Shown one piece after another: positions 22,390 through 32,169 of a DNA stretch of 64,000 nt. The position numbers and the translations under genes were made by a program. The notes under the pieces were generated by a model. The model had not been told where the DNA came from and ran no database searches. It saw nothing but the letters and a program-made list of their open reading frames with translations. The first letter of the stretch is position 1, and every line of letters starts with the position of its first letter. This DNA is from Cydia pomonella (lineage: Eukaryota; Arthropoda; Insecta; Lepidoptera; Tortricidae): assembly GCF_033807575.1 (NCBI RefSeq), contig NC_084724.1, forward strand, positions 11,275,228-11,339,227, written 5' to 3'.

Positions 22390-24162
22390 AGGCACCTATT
22401 ACCGTGGTAGTTAAGGAACTTTTCAAAAGAGATCCAAAAATTAAGGGTATCAATGCTGTCTAACAGCCAGGAATATTTTTTTTTCATCAGAGCATTTAAT
22501 GAACTTTCCGTTTCACACGTTTTTGGATTCATTTTGGGTTATTATATGTATTAAAATATTTTTTGAAGCCAAAATGACCAAATCTTCTATTACCGTGGCA
22601 AGGGACAGGCTGTGATTCTATTATCGCGAATTGAGCTTTCATTACCGAGGGTACAATTGGCATGATTTTTCTGCACTCGTTAATAGAAATCAAACTCAAA
22701 ATTCGAAACCTAATACCGAGGGTTAAAACAATAATAACGACGTGGGTTCTGTATATTATTTTTGTGTCATTAACTTTAATAATGACACAAAAATAAAAAA
22801 TAAAACTATAGGAGTATGTTTAAAAATAAGAGATATATTCGAAGAGATTATAATTACACTTTGGTACAATCAAATACTATTAAATAGTTAACTTACCAAG
22901 TACCCACGAGTACCTGTATAATAAGTTATAAGTTGAATGTTTTACATGTAAAACAACAAAAATTACTATTAGTAAAGTTTTACTAAGGACGTATATGACA
23001 AATAGGCCTGCCTGTTATTAAATAAAGTAATTTTTAAATGCTATAAATCTTTATAGCATTTAAAAATTAAATTTGATAAGAATTTGTCTTACTGACATAA
23101 TTAGCTGCACAAAAAAAACAAGTAAGTAACATTTACTCATAAGGCACAGCGTAAATTATAGTCGAAATTTTATAAGCTGGACGTTTACCACCTGAGTGAA
23201 AGTTTACCACAGTGAAATGGTAAACGTCCACCTTATAAAATTTCGACTATATATAAAAACATGAAATTTTTTAATTCTAATATTTTTGATAGGGTAATTA
23301 AGTTAAATAAAGTCTCTCACATATTATGTGTTATAATTTACCCGTTTATAATTAACAAATCACAGTACTTTTCTTATTGCTGATTCTTATAGCTAAAAAA
23401 ATCATGTCTGAGATTTTGGACTACTGTATAAATAAAATTATATTAAAAAAAATCTAATCGGAAATGTCCGGCAGTTGGGTACCCTTCCTTGTCAGAGTAA
23501 TAACTGAATCAGAAAACAGAAGAATTTAAATCTGATAATGATAACTGAAGTCTAAATTTTATCAACGAAATCTGTACTTGCGGTACCCTAAATGCGATAT
23601 TTCAATACAATACCTAATAGTCACTCAGTAATAGATAACTCTTTAAGAGCCTATTACCGACCCATTCGATATTTCTCTAGGTCGGTAATAGATTTCTATA
23701 CATTCTATTACCGAGGGTAATCTGATCATACCATCGGTAATAGGCTTAATTTGGAGTTTAATTAAACCTAATTCCGACCCATAAAAATAATAAAACACAG
23801 ATGGTTTTTCAAATCAAATCAAATACGTATATTACAAACTTCTTGTAAAGACAAAATCACATAACTGGCAAGTAAATTTTAGGTTTTAACTCAAAATAAA
23901 AAAAAGTTGACAGATTAAGGGTTCCCATAGAAACAAGGAAATCGGTGCTGAAGTTTTTGTTAAAAATTAAGGGTTAGTTAAATACTTTCCATACCACGGA
24001 AATAGCTCTTTAATAGCGTGAATAGATCAAGATTGGAATAAATAAAAGAAATTATAAAATTGATAATTTGTACCAAAACTAAAGAGTAAATAACAAAACT
24101 ACCACTTTTTCTATTACCGTGGCATACCACGGAATTACTTACCACAGAAGTAATTGGTGCCT
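22390..24162. mobile_element. ~1.77-kb element studded with TATTACCG motifs
   Basis: The ends are inverted: AGGCACCTATTACCGTGGTA at the left, and GGTGCCT preceded by TACCACAGAAGTAATT at the right. Inside, a core of TATTACCG followed by TGG, AGG or ACC recurs: forward at 22397, 22588, 22641, 22712, 23652, 23706, 23770 and 24112, and inverted at 23680, 23731, 23994 and 24127. It contains three palindromes, at 22755-22795, 23012-23070 and 23157-23251. There is no coding frame of note. I read it as a non-autonomous DNA element with subterminal and internal binding-site-like repeats. No target duplication is evident. It ends 172 bp from the splice donor of the candidate first exon. Confidence 0.5.
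23157..23251. repeat. 34-bp-arm palindrome
   Basis: TATAGTCGAAATTTTATAAG...GACGTTTACCA pairs with its complement at 23218-23251 with one mismatch. The loop carries another GTTTACCAC. Confidence 0.8.
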
Positions 24163-24333
24163 ATCTCCGCTGTATTTTATTTTCAAATTTAAACGTATTT
24201 CCGGGTCAAAAACTAAGTTAAAAGTAATTCAAAATCGTGTAGAAAACAATACACAACCTCTTAAAAGGCATTGCACTAGTTTATTTGCCATAACTATTAC
24301 GTAAAACACTAAGTAAGATTGGAGTGTACTTAC
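24163..24333. other. Flank between the motif-rich element and the donor
   Basis: AT-rich sequence with no repeat recognised. It would be the start of intron 1 if the first-exon model holds. Confidence 0.3.
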
Positions 24334-24391
24334 CTGTGGTGTCACGCGTCTGTATGGAACAACCGGTTCTTGCGCCGCCGTCGCACAAACT
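24334..24391 (-). other. Candidate untranslated first exon (58 nt)
   Basis: The minus strand runs from a predicted start site at 24391 to CCACAG|GTAAGTA (donor GT at 24332-24333). The stretch has no ATG, is CpG-rich and is not recognisably repetitive, which stands out from its surroundings. The next good minus-strand acceptor belonging to a recognisable gene is the start-codon exon of the SH2 gene at 3871-3903. It could equally be the first exon of a non-coding RNA or of an alternative transcript. Confidence 0.42.
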
Positions 24392-24393
24392 GA
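24360..24393 (-). promoter_or_regulatory. TATA-less core promoter: Inr plus DPE
   Basis: On the minus strand TCAGTT at 24393-24388 matches the arthropod initiator TCAKTY, with +1 at 24391. GGTTG at 24364-24360 occupies +28 to +32 exactly and fits the DPE consensus RGWYV. The spacing between Inr and DPE is rigid in arthropods, so the exact match carries weight. There is no TATA box in the 40 bases upstream. The start region has several CpGs and is followed 58 nt later by a strong splice donor. Confidence 0.45.
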
Positions 24394-24759
24394 CGAATCG
24401 CGAGTTTTTTGTTACACTCACACAAATGCACACTAATGGGCACGATAGACCAATGAATGAGCTTGTTTTGTGTATGCTTTATTTCTTAGGGAATAGATCC
24501 GTTTGCTTGCAAAATGCGTATTTGTAAACACCGCGGTGTTAGACGTCGATTTTGATACCCGCGTTAATAGCCGCCGTTACCCTAACCAGCGTTATTTCTG
24601 TTTCATCAAACATAAAATCTTTACGTCGATACTTAAGCTCTTGTACTATTAAGCCGTGATTACATGAGCTTAGTGAGTAATGATTAGTACTTACTAGAAT
24701 AGCCACTTTCTCTTACATTGTGTGTTGGTTTGTAATGGTAATGAGCCTAAAAAAATACC
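24394..24759. other. Upstream region of the candidate promoter
   Basis: CpG-bearing sequence at 24530-24600 (CACCGCGGTGTT, GCGTTAATAGCCGCCGTTAC) directly upstream of the Inr, then AT-rich DNA. No repeat is recognised up to 24760. Confidence 0.35.
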
Positions 24760-24867
24760 TCCCGAGGTTTTTCCAAGGGTCTACAGTATGAGGTTCTTCA
24801 AACACCTCTGGAGTTGCAGGCGTCCATAAGGCTACGATGACTGCCAACGTTGTGGTTTAAAAAAAAG
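24760..24867 (+). mobile_element. LINE 3' tail (family A)
   Basis: CCCGAGGTTTTTCCAAGG...GTATGAGGTTCTTCAAA continues the coding end of the family. CTCTGGAGTTGCAGGCGTCC and a poly-A follow. Confidence 0.6.
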
Positions 24868-25001
24868 TAATCGGGATTTTTTAACCAATTGCCTCCCTTG
24901 TCCTGTTGGTCGGTTTTAAAAAGCTACATATACTGCTTACAAAGTTAAAACTTTGGCTACATGTACTGCTTATTTTGAAAAAGGTGTTTAGGGTAATTTA
25001 A

Positions 25002-25146
25002 GGGCTCCTCTACACGATGGCCCATCGTACGCCAGTCTAAGGGACGTAGCTATGCAGTGGAATGAGATAGCAATATCACTTGCTCCCTCTAACGCATAAA
25101 TGCGTCCCTTGGACTGGCCTACGCTGGGCCATCGTGTAGAGGAGCC
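25002..25146. mobile_element. MITE with GGGCTCCTCTACACGATGG termini
   Basis: GGCTCCTCTACACGATGGCC at the left is matched by GGCCATCGTGTAGAGGAGCC at the right; CAGTCTAAGGGACG/GCGTCCCTTGGACTG also pair. 145 bp, no coding capacity. Confidence 0.8.
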
Positions 25147-25170
25147 ATAATAAAATGTGACAAGCGAAAT

Positions 25171-25276
25171 CAAAAGGGACCTTATACCGGTCGGCGCTTT
25201 CGCCATTATTTCCGGCGCGCCAATACTAATGCAGTACTACGCGACGTAAGCGCCGATTGCCATAAGGTCCGTTTTG
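25171..25276. mobile_element. MITE with CAAAAGGGACCTTAT termini
   Basis: CAAAAGGGACCTTATACCGG...CGGCGCTT pairs imperfectly with AAGCGCCGATTGCCATAAGG...TTTTG. It lies 25 bp from the previous MITE. Confidence 0.7.
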
Positions 25277-25309
25277 GTATGGATTGTTACAAATTTTATG
25301 CTAGAAGCG

Positions 25310-25420
25310 TTTTTAGGGTTCCGTGATCAACAAGGAACCTTTATAGTTTCGCCATGTCCGTCTGTCTGCCTCTCCATTCATCCGTCCGCGGCTTATCTCA
25401 CTTATCGTTGGTGATGGGCA
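25310..25420 (-). repeat. Family Q repeat, diverged copy
   Basis: TAGGGTTCCGTGATCAACAA, GGAACCTTTATAGTTTCGCC and ATGTCCGTCTGTCTGCC are the reverse complement of the block at 40886-40972 and 63592-63678, with divergence. Confidence 0.5.
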
Positions 25421-25684
25421 TATTATTATAAACCAATCACACAAACTGGTAAAATAGTTAACCTTAAAGAAGAGAAACCGACTTCAAAAAGGATAAAATA
25501 AAATATTTTCCCTTTTATATACGCTATCAATTGAAACGTTTGAAGTAATCGCTCCAAAAGGAATAATATTGTTCCAATTTGTACTAAAAAGAAATACTTA
25601 GAAGTGCTATGAAGATACTTCGTTTTGTTTCTTATGTATCTACACAATATCTGGAATAGAGGATAGTGCGGTCACGTCACCCGT

Positions 25685-26065
25685 ATGTCCCAAGACCGAA
25701 TCGCAAAACGCATCTTCTACAGCGAACTTCAAGATGGAAAGCGCAAGCAAGGCGGCCAGTTCTTGCGGTTGAAAGATGGGTTGAAGTGGCATATGAAGAG
25801 AGCTCATGTAGAGCCAACGAAATGGCAGAGTCTAGCCAGTGACCGTCCACGTTGGAGGCATATTGTGCAGGTGCGTCAGTTTGAGGCTAGGCGGCGCACA
25901 GAACTCGACGCTAAGCGCGACTAGCTGAAGACCAGACCACCTGAGGCCATACTTTACAATTATGTCGGAGGGGTGCTGACTTGCAGCGAGTGCGGTCGCA
26001 CATTTACTGCAAAAATTAGCTACATCAGTCACCTCAGAGCGCATCAGCGACGCTCACAGCGGTAG
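25685..26065 (+). pseudogene. LINE ORF2 C-terminus ending in a C2H2 finger
   Basis: The frame opens with RIFYSELQDGKRKQGGQFLR, then LKDGLKWHMK, KWQSLASDRPRWR and ELDAKRD, broken by one TAG at 25922-25924. It resumes in the same frame to LTCSECGRTFTAKISYISHL-RAHQRR and a stop. The first part is the GKR...KD.LK...A.DR..WR pattern of LINE C-termini; the CSEC...HLRAH part is a C2H2 finger. It lies just upstream of the intact LINE at 26222 and differs from that element's own C-terminus, so it is an older, separate insertion. Confidence 0.55.
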
Positions 26066-26221
26066 AACGTAGTCGCTCTGGTCGAAAATGGCTAGGAGAT
26101 AATGACACAATATCAACTAGTATCCCCTTTTCAAGGCTGCCTATTATATATTAGCTGATTAGCTGGTCGGGTTACATTCGTACACTCACCGTACTTATTT
26201 TAAATCGCTAAGTCCTCAAAA

Positions 26222-27127
26222 ATGGCACATAAACTCTTAGAAACCGCGATACGCGAGTTACAAAAGACAGTGACTATGCTTGTGAATAAAGTTAGCGCGC
26301 TTGAAGTGAAATTAACTGAGCAAAACCAAATAATTCAAGATAAAATTAAAGTTATTAACCGACCAAATGAAGATGATAACAGCGAATCTTCTAGGACTAC
26401 CCTAGAGTCATCCATGCCTGCTGCACCAGCCCTAAAAGCGATGCAGCGCCCGGAACGTCAAGCGCGTATTAACGCAGCCGCGGCACTCCGAGGTAAATCC
26501 AGCGCTGTAGCTGCTTTGCGGAAGCGAGACAAGAATAAGGTGAGTGAACATACCGTCACACCTGTATGTACAACACCCGAATCGAGCCGATCCGTCACGA
26601 GTACACCATCGAGTACGGCCACTAAATCAGCGATCGAAGCCACAGCTAATACCTTTAGTTCTCCGCTCCCAACACCCAGCGATGGAATTTCACCGTCTAT
26701 TGATGAGTTGCAATCTGAACCATTGAACGACTTCCAATTAGTAAAGAGTAGGAAAAGTAAACGAAAACATGGAAAACGGGAAATCATCGTGGGAGCTGGA
26801 AAGGAGGATGACGAACTGAAAACGGTTGAGCGACTAAAATATATTCAGGCATGGTCATTTCAGCCTGACACTACAGTAGAAAATGTGACTAACTTTCTAA
26901 ATAAAACCGCAAATTACGCTGACTATTATGTTGAGAAACGCACAATAAACTCTACTCGACATGCATCGTTCATAATTGGAATACCCGATAGTCTCTTTGA
27001 GCGTTTCAATTCGCCGACAGTGTGGCCTCCACGCGTTTGCATCTCCGAGTGGTTTCTTGTGCGCCCCCGCAAGCAGCGGGGTGAACGGCACGGCAAGATG
27101 GTTTCCTCCCGCTCCGACGCACCATAA
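26222..27127 (+). CDS. LINE ORF1 protein (301 aa), RNA-binding chaperone-like
   Basis: Starts at AAAATGGCAC, a good insect start context. Residues ~5-45 are heptad-like (LLETAIRELQKTVTMLVNKV) and likely form a coiled coil. The middle is a Ser/Thr/Ala-rich, probably disordered region (~50-165). A basic patch SRKSKRKHGKRE lies near 180-190. The C-terminal ~100 residues (VENVTNFLNK...VEKRTINSTRHASFIIGIP...VWPPRVCISEWFLVRPR) resemble the folded C-terminal domain of ORF1 proteins of CR1/Daphne-like LINEs. Such proteins coat the element RNA. There is no CCHC knuckle. ORF1 overlaps ORF2, which is in the +1 frame. Confidence 0.8.
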   Translation: MAHKLLETAIRELQKTVTMLVNKVSALEVKLTEQNQIIQDKIKVINRPNEDDNSESSRTTLESSMPAAPALKAMQRPERQARINAAAALRGKSSAVAALRKRDKNKVSEHTVTPVCTTPESSRSVTSTPSSTATKSAIEATANTFSSPLPTPSDGISPSIDELQSEPLNDFQLVKSRKSKRKHGKREIIVGAGKEDDELKTVERLKYIQAWSFQPDTTVENVTNFLNKTANYADYYVEKRTINSTRHASFIIGIPDSLFERFNSPTVWPPRVCISEWFLVRPRKQRGERHGKMVSSRSDAP

Positions 27128-30068
27128 CAACGACGGCAAAAAAACTATAACTGCAACATCTGTGAGTACAACAACCGGGCCCGGCGATACATCACCGACA
27201 CAGTTAATAATATGTCACCAAAATATCCAATCTTTAAATTCGAAGACAAGACAAATAGAAGTATTATTGACGAATGAACTTAGTTGTGACGTACTCGCGC
27301 TAACAGAGCACTGGCTTACTAAAGCGCAATTAGAATGTATACATATAAATAATTATAAATTAGTCTCTCAGTACTGTAGATATTCCACAGTTCACGGTGG
27401 TTCTTGTTTATATGTTAAAAATACAATTAAGGCAATAGAAAACTCAGAGTTATGTAATTTGTCTGTAGAACGATATTGCGAGATATCTGCAGTTGAATTG
27501 ATTGACTATAAGGTAGTTATAATTTGTATTTACCGTACTAACTTGGTGAAATGGCCTGACTTTATATCTGTTTTAGAAAGGGTCCTGGCTAAAGTAAATG
27601 ACTTATGTATTGATTGTATAATTCTTGGCGACACTAACATAGACTGGCTGTCAAGTTCCCTTGATAAAAAAATATTACAGGATACCTTGTCATGTTACAA
27701 CTTCACAAGCGAAATTGCGTTTCCCACGAGAGTGACCCGTACAAGTTCCACCTGTCTCGACCATCTATATACAAACATGACTAGCGCGATAACGACATCA
27801 GTAGTTGTGACTAACATCAGCGACCACCATGGAATAAGAGCAAACGTCGTGGTCGCCCGCCACGCAGCGCCTGAGCCTCGCGTCCGACGCGCTCGCGACT
27901 ATTCGCGTGCTTCACGTGATGCTTTCGTAGGCGCTATGAACAGTATAGATTGGGTTGAAGTATTTACTCGAAAACTAACAACAGAAAGCAGAATTGAAGC
28001 TATTATTAATACCATCGCAAACAAGATAGAAATATGTTTTCCATTCAAAAATAAAAATATTTCGCGTAATAAAAATAAAACGTGGATTAATAATGAAATA
28101 ATCAACTTAAAATTATTGATTTTCGATCTATCAGATCTTAGAAATAAATTTCCCTCGTGCCCTGAAATCGACCGTCGCGTAAAGGAGGCAAAGGTCAAAT
28201 ACAGTGACCTAACTCGTTACACAAGAACTATGCACTATACAAGCCTAATAAAACATAGTTCCAATACGAGTAAAACGATGTGGAAAATAATAAATACAGA
28301 GTCCGGTAAACAGTGCAAAGGATATACTGACTTTACTGACATAATCAAAAAAACAGACGGCACCAATTTTATCTCAAAGAAACAACTAATAGACACTTTA
28401 AATAGGCAGTTCGTTTCGGCAGCGGAGCAATGCGGAGCCCCGCGCGCCGACCCTTTGCGCGCACTCGCCGCACTGGGTCGCACACAACCACCTAATGATA
28501 ACTCGCTCCTTTTGAGTAGATTCTTGCCGACAGAAATAAATAAAATCATAGCGGGCAAAGTTGCAATTAAAAACACAAAAGACATATACGGTATCTCGAC
28601 GGAATTACTAAGCCTCGCTGCAACAAACCTGGCATCCCCGTTAGCGACAGTCTTTAATGAGTTGCTACGGGATGGAAAGTATCCGCAAATGCTCAAACAA
28701 GTTAAAGTATGTCCAATTTACAAAGGGAAAGGAAAAACGAGTGATTCTAATTGTTATAGACCAATTTGCATTATACCAGCGGTTGCTAAAATCCTGGAAA
28801 ACGGGATAACATCTCGCATGACAGACTTCCTGAACAAAACAGGGCAGTTATCCGAAAGGCAATACGCTTACCGTGCAGGGAGATCTACCTCGATGATGGC
28901 TCGTGAAGTGATACGTCGGATCCTTACCGCACGAGAGGAAAAGACGGAGGTTGCGGTACTCTTTTGTGACCTCTCAAAAGCTTTCGATGTGGTGGACCAC
29001 GAAGCCTTATCAGAGAAGCTGCATCACTATGGCATACGAGGACAGGCCTTAAAGTTCATGGTAGAATTCCTGCGTGAGAGACGACAATACGTTGTGAGTC
29101 AAGGAGATAACCTAAAATCGGATGGCTTGTCCACGGAAATAGGTGTCCCGCAAGGCTCGTCTTTGTCGAATCTGGCGTTCTCACTTATGCTTAACGACCT
29201 CCCGAATACCGTAAAGGTAGGCGAAGTGTTCATGTACGCGGATGACGTGGCGGCCGTTGTCACTGCTGAGAGCCTGGACGAGCTGGAATCGAAATTGAAC
29301 ATATCCGCACAACAAATTTTAGATTGGTGCCGAATGAACGGACTACTACTGAACTTAACTAAAACGCAATTTATGCAATTTGACTTGTCGGGTAGACAAC
29401 GTCGTCTACTCAATATAAATCATCAAGGCAATACCATTCAACAAGTTCCAACTACCACATTTTTGGGGTTCCAGCTCGACCAAGGCCTCACATGGGAATT
29501 CCACATCAGTGCGGCATGTGGCAAACTGAGCAAGGCTTGCTTTGCGCTGACGAGGCTCAGCCAGACATTACAAGGTCAGGCAATGCGGTCGTGCTACTTC
29601 GCAAGCATACAATCCCTAATGCAATACGGCCTGGAGTTCTGGGGCCGAGCGGCTGAGTGGGAACGCGTATTCCGCTTGCAAAAGCGCGCTGTACGCACCC
29701 TGGCCCGCGCTAAGCACGACGACAGCGCCAAGCCTCATTTTATAGAACTAGGGATACTTACATTACCTTCACTTCTAATATTCCAGGCGGCAGTCTATGC
29801 GCGAGAAAACTTAGAACTGTATGGGAGACGAGGTGACGGAAATGCACGGGTCACTCGAAACGCGCACAAAATTAAGACCATCCCTCACACACTCAAAAAG
29901 ACTGCAAAGTCTATTCATATTGCAGCACCTGTAGTTTACAACAAATTGCCAAAAGTTGTAATAGAAGCTGTAAGCGACACTAGCTTTAAATATAGATTAA
30001 AAAAATGGCTCATTGGAAAATGCTTCTACAGTTACAAAGAATTTATTGAACAAAAAGAAATAAAATAA
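26976..30068 (+). CDS. LINE ORF2: AP endonuclease and reverse transcriptase (1030 aa)
   Basis: The endonuclease spans residues ~75-295: HQNIQSL, LTEHWL, GDTNID (218-223) and SDHHG (282-286), with the catalytic Asp/His set visible. A connector rich in Lys and Asn leads to the reverse transcriptase: PIYKGKGKTSDSNCYRPI, FCDLSKAFDVVDH, GVPQGSSLSNLAF, and the catalytic YADD at 754-757. The C-terminus has WGRAAEWERVFRLQKRAVR and ends VYNKLPKVV...YRLKKWLIGKCFYSYKEFIE, the closing pattern of Jockey/CR1-superfamily ORF2. The only Met before the endonuclease is at 26976, inside ORF1, so the true start (reinitiation or that Met) is open. The enzyme nicks the target and primes reverse transcription there. 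Confidence 0.88.
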   Translation: MEYPIVSLSVSIRRQCGLHAFASPSGFLCAPASSGVNGTARWFPPAPTHHNNDGKKTITATSVSTTTGPGDTSPTQLIICHQNIQSLNSKTRQIEVLLTNELSCDVLALTEHWLTKAQLECIHINNYKLVSQYCRYSTVHGGSCLYVKNTIKAIENSELCNLSVERYCEISAVELIDYKVVIICIYRTNLVKWPDFISVLERVLAKVNDLCIDCIILGDTNIDWLSSSLDKKILQDTLSCYNFTSEIAFPTRVTRTSSTCLDHLYTNMTSAITTSVVVTNISDHHGIRANVVVARHAAPEPRVRRARDYSRASRDAFVGAMNSIDWVEVFTRKLTTESRIEAIINTIANKIEICFPFKNKNISRNKNKTWINNEIINLKLLIFDLSDLRNKFPSCPEIDRRVKEAKVKYSDLTRYTRTMHYTSLIKHSSNTSKTMWKIINTESGKQCKGYTDFTDIIKKTDGTNFISKKQLIDTLNRQFVSAAEQCGAPRADPLRALAALGRTQPPNDNSLLLSRFLPTEINKIIAGKVAIKNTKDIYGISTELLSLAATNLASPLATVFNELLRDGKYPQMLKQVKVCPIYKGKGKTSDSNCYRPICIIPAVAKILENGITSRMTDFLNKTGQLSERQYAYRAGRSTSMMAREVIRRILTAREEKTEVAVLFCDLSKAFDVVDHEALSEKLHHYGIRGQALKFMVEFLRERRQYVVSQGDNLKSDGLSTEIGVPQGSSLSNLAFSLMLNDLPNTVKVGEVFMYADDVAAVVTAESLDELESKLNISAQQILDWCRMNGLLLNLTKTQFMQFDLSGRQRRLLNINHQGNTIQQVPTTTFLGFQLDQGLTWEFHISAACGKLSKACFALTRLSQTLQGQAMRSCYFASIQSLMQYGLEFWGRAAEWERVFRLQKRAVRTLARAKHDDSAKPHFIELGILTLPSLLIFQAAVYARENLELYGRRGDGNARVTRNAHKIKTIPHTLKKTAKSIHIAAPVVYNKLPKVVIEAVSDTSFKYRLKKWLIGKCFYSYKEFIEQKEIK

Positions 30069-30178
30069 TATGCATAATCATCAAAGTATAATTATGAAAT
30101 AATATGTATATATGACTAATTAATAATAATTGAATAATATGTAAGTTGTGACCTGTAAGTTATTATTACCAATAAAGA

Positions 30179-30210
30179 ATGTCTATGTCTATGTCTATGT
30201 CTATGTCTAT
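30179..30210 (+). repeat. (ATGTCT)5 tail of the LINE
   Basis: Five perfect hexamers plus AT directly after AATAAAGA. It is the 3' end of the retrotransposon rather than an independent microsatellite. Confidence 0.8.
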
Positions 30211-31411
30211 AACGGAGGGGTAACTATGGAACTGTTGATCCGACATGCTCATTGCCGGTTTTAAGTTGAGATGGTATACCGAAAAACATTCAATTTATGC
30301 TTTGTTTTACTAAAACTGCCAGTGCGAGCGAATAAAACTCATTCCTTGTACAAACTTATAAAACCAAAACTTATAAAACGTCAATTCAGAATATCGATGT
30401 TAAGTCTGTCAGTGTTATTTGTCTATTACAACAGATATCTAATACCAAGGCCTCCGCGTTGTCTGTTCTCAGTACAAAATGTGTTACTCAAGCCGTAGCC
30501 ATTTAAGTGGTGGGCAAGCTGTGTATGTGTGCGTAAGAATGTGCATGTGTGAGGGTTTTTAAAATGTTTTTAGGGATGTGGACTTATCCATTTTAATCAT
30601 GTTATGTATCGATAAACCCTACACAGTGGAACGGAATAGCGATTAATTGAAGCTTCGATATGTTTACTAAAAATTAACATCAAAGAAACGCTAATGGATA
30701 ATGAGTAGGTACTTTATGATATAATAAAATAACTAGTTAGTTTTGACCGGTGTACCATGGATTTCGGTGATTATTGTAATATCGAACCCACAAAATCATA
30801 CTGGTTGATAAGAATAGATAAAGATGTGTTCATAGATATATCATGTGATATTAGGTAGTTAAAATCCATTCAAGTAAAATTAAAATTGTCAAAAATGCCG
30901 AGAGTTTATCGATATAACTTTATCGACATGGCCACAACCATACTCGTACATAAAGCTGTGTGTGTGAGGCTACGGTGACAGCTAGCTTAGACTCCATTTT
31001 TAGGAATGTTATATCTATGTCTAATACCAAGCCACATGACAATTGTTACTTTTTAATTGACTACTGTTGCATCGTTTATACTGACGATAAGTTCGTGTAA
31101 ACCTAGCATTATGAAAGTATTTGACACGAAGCTCTCAGTTTGGGCTGACGCGGCGATCTATTTCCAGAGGAGGTAGATTTGCATCGCCCGAAGAGCCACC
31201 CTCGAACGGCCGCCGCCCCTGGACACTGCACACGTTTATAAACTTGGCATTATTTCTCAATTTAGGCATTTATTACCACTGATAACATACAGGGTAACTT
31301 AAGTATTATTTTAAGAATATATTATTCAGGGTTGGCAATTACATGCGGAAGTTAAGGTCCACCACGAACAGCAGCCAAATGTGAGCCCTTATTATTGCGA
31401 TTTTCAGCATA
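30211..31411. other. Unassigned DNA
   Basis: No recognised repeat or exon. TCGATATAACTTTATCGACA at 30908-30927 is a small palindrome. Confidence 0.3.
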
Positions 31412-31758
31412 CCGGGTGTTTCCTGTAACAGGAGCAATAAATTAAACTGTAGGCTGTACTCCTCAAACTCACCAACATTTGTTCAGCAACTTATAAAAAT
31501 AACTTATGTTTTAATTTTTATTACACATTGAAGTTAATTCTAAGACGCAATGTATTGCGAATTTTGTTACGTTTAAAGCGTGACAAGCAACATCAAACAC
31601 ACTGATGTCAGCGTACATTGAAAATAATATTAAATTTGTATGAAAAAGATACAACTTAAAGATTTCATAATTCTTAAAAGTTGTTAATCAAAAGTTATAT
31701 CGTTTTAGGAGTACAATATATGGTATAATTATTTGCTCGTGTTACAGGAAACACCCGG
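31412..31758. mobile_element. MITE with CCGGGTGTTTCCTGTAACA termini and TA duplication
   Basis: Left CCGGGTGTTTCCTGTAACAG is matched at the right end by TGTTACAGGAAACACCCGG, with TA at both flanks (31410-31411 and 31759-31760). 347 bp, AT-rich interior. TA duplication points to the Tc1/mariner group, which is inference. Confidence 0.8.
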
Positions 31759-31889
31759 TATATTCGGCGTTATCTTAGTAAATTTCTTTCGGATGGTCGG
31801 TTTTAACTGTTTAAATTTCATCAGCTTGGTAGCATAGATACTTAAATTAACTTTCATTTTAGATAACCCCACACAGAAATAAGTTTTTG

Positions 31890-32165
31890 GCAAAAATTTC
31901 ATTTTTGGTACAAGATTTTATCGCTGAATGTACTTTTCTTTCCACAGGCAACTAATACTCATCGAGCGAATTCTAAAAACCCCAAACACAATTAAGTTGC
32001 TTTGTTTTATCACAGAGTTCCTATGTCCACCTCTTGTCTCCATCATCAGATTAGCTCGATGGTACCATAATATTGCATTGTCACCCGACTTACATATGTA
32101 TGCAAATTTCCAGCTCAATCGGAAACCGGGAAGGGGATCAAATTTAACTTGCAAGATTTGATTAC
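31890..32165 (+). repeat. Family P repeat, copy 1 (open frame preserved)
   Basis: Contains TTTATCGCTGAATGTACTTT, CATCATCAGATTAGCTCGAT, GGTACCATAATATTGCATTG and TATGTATGCAAATTTCCAGC. One plus-strand frame stays open over 77 codons (31928-32161), ending SIIRLARWYHNIALSPDLHM then YANFQLNRKP...LTCKI. Copies: 37885-38085, 43440-43605 (minus), 55700-56060. Confidence 0.6.
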
Positions 32166-32169
32166 AAAC

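Larger units (their letters stand above)
26090..30210 (+). mobile_element. Apparently full-length two-ORF LINE (Jockey/CR1 superfamily)
   Basis: The element comprises a short 5' UTR (start uncertain, between 26066 and 26221), ORF1, an overlapping ORF2, a ~110-bp 3' UTR with AATAAAG at 30172, and a hexamer microsatellite tail. Both ORFs are free of stops, so the copy could be recent. The GTCTAT-type tail rather than poly-A is a feature of several CR1-like lineages. I could not find a flanking target duplication. It lies in plus orientation, against the direction of the SH2 gene. Confidence 0.8.

Noticed and set aside
28235..28696. 153-codon and similar minus-strand open stretches in 26.4-29.4 kb
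   Set aside because: Antisense shadows of the LINE ORFs.
25965..30220. CGGAGGGGT at 25965 and 30213 as target duplication of the intact LINE
   Set aside because: The left copy lies inside the coding remnant of the older LINE, which runs on uninterrupted to 26065, so it cannot be the insertion boundary.
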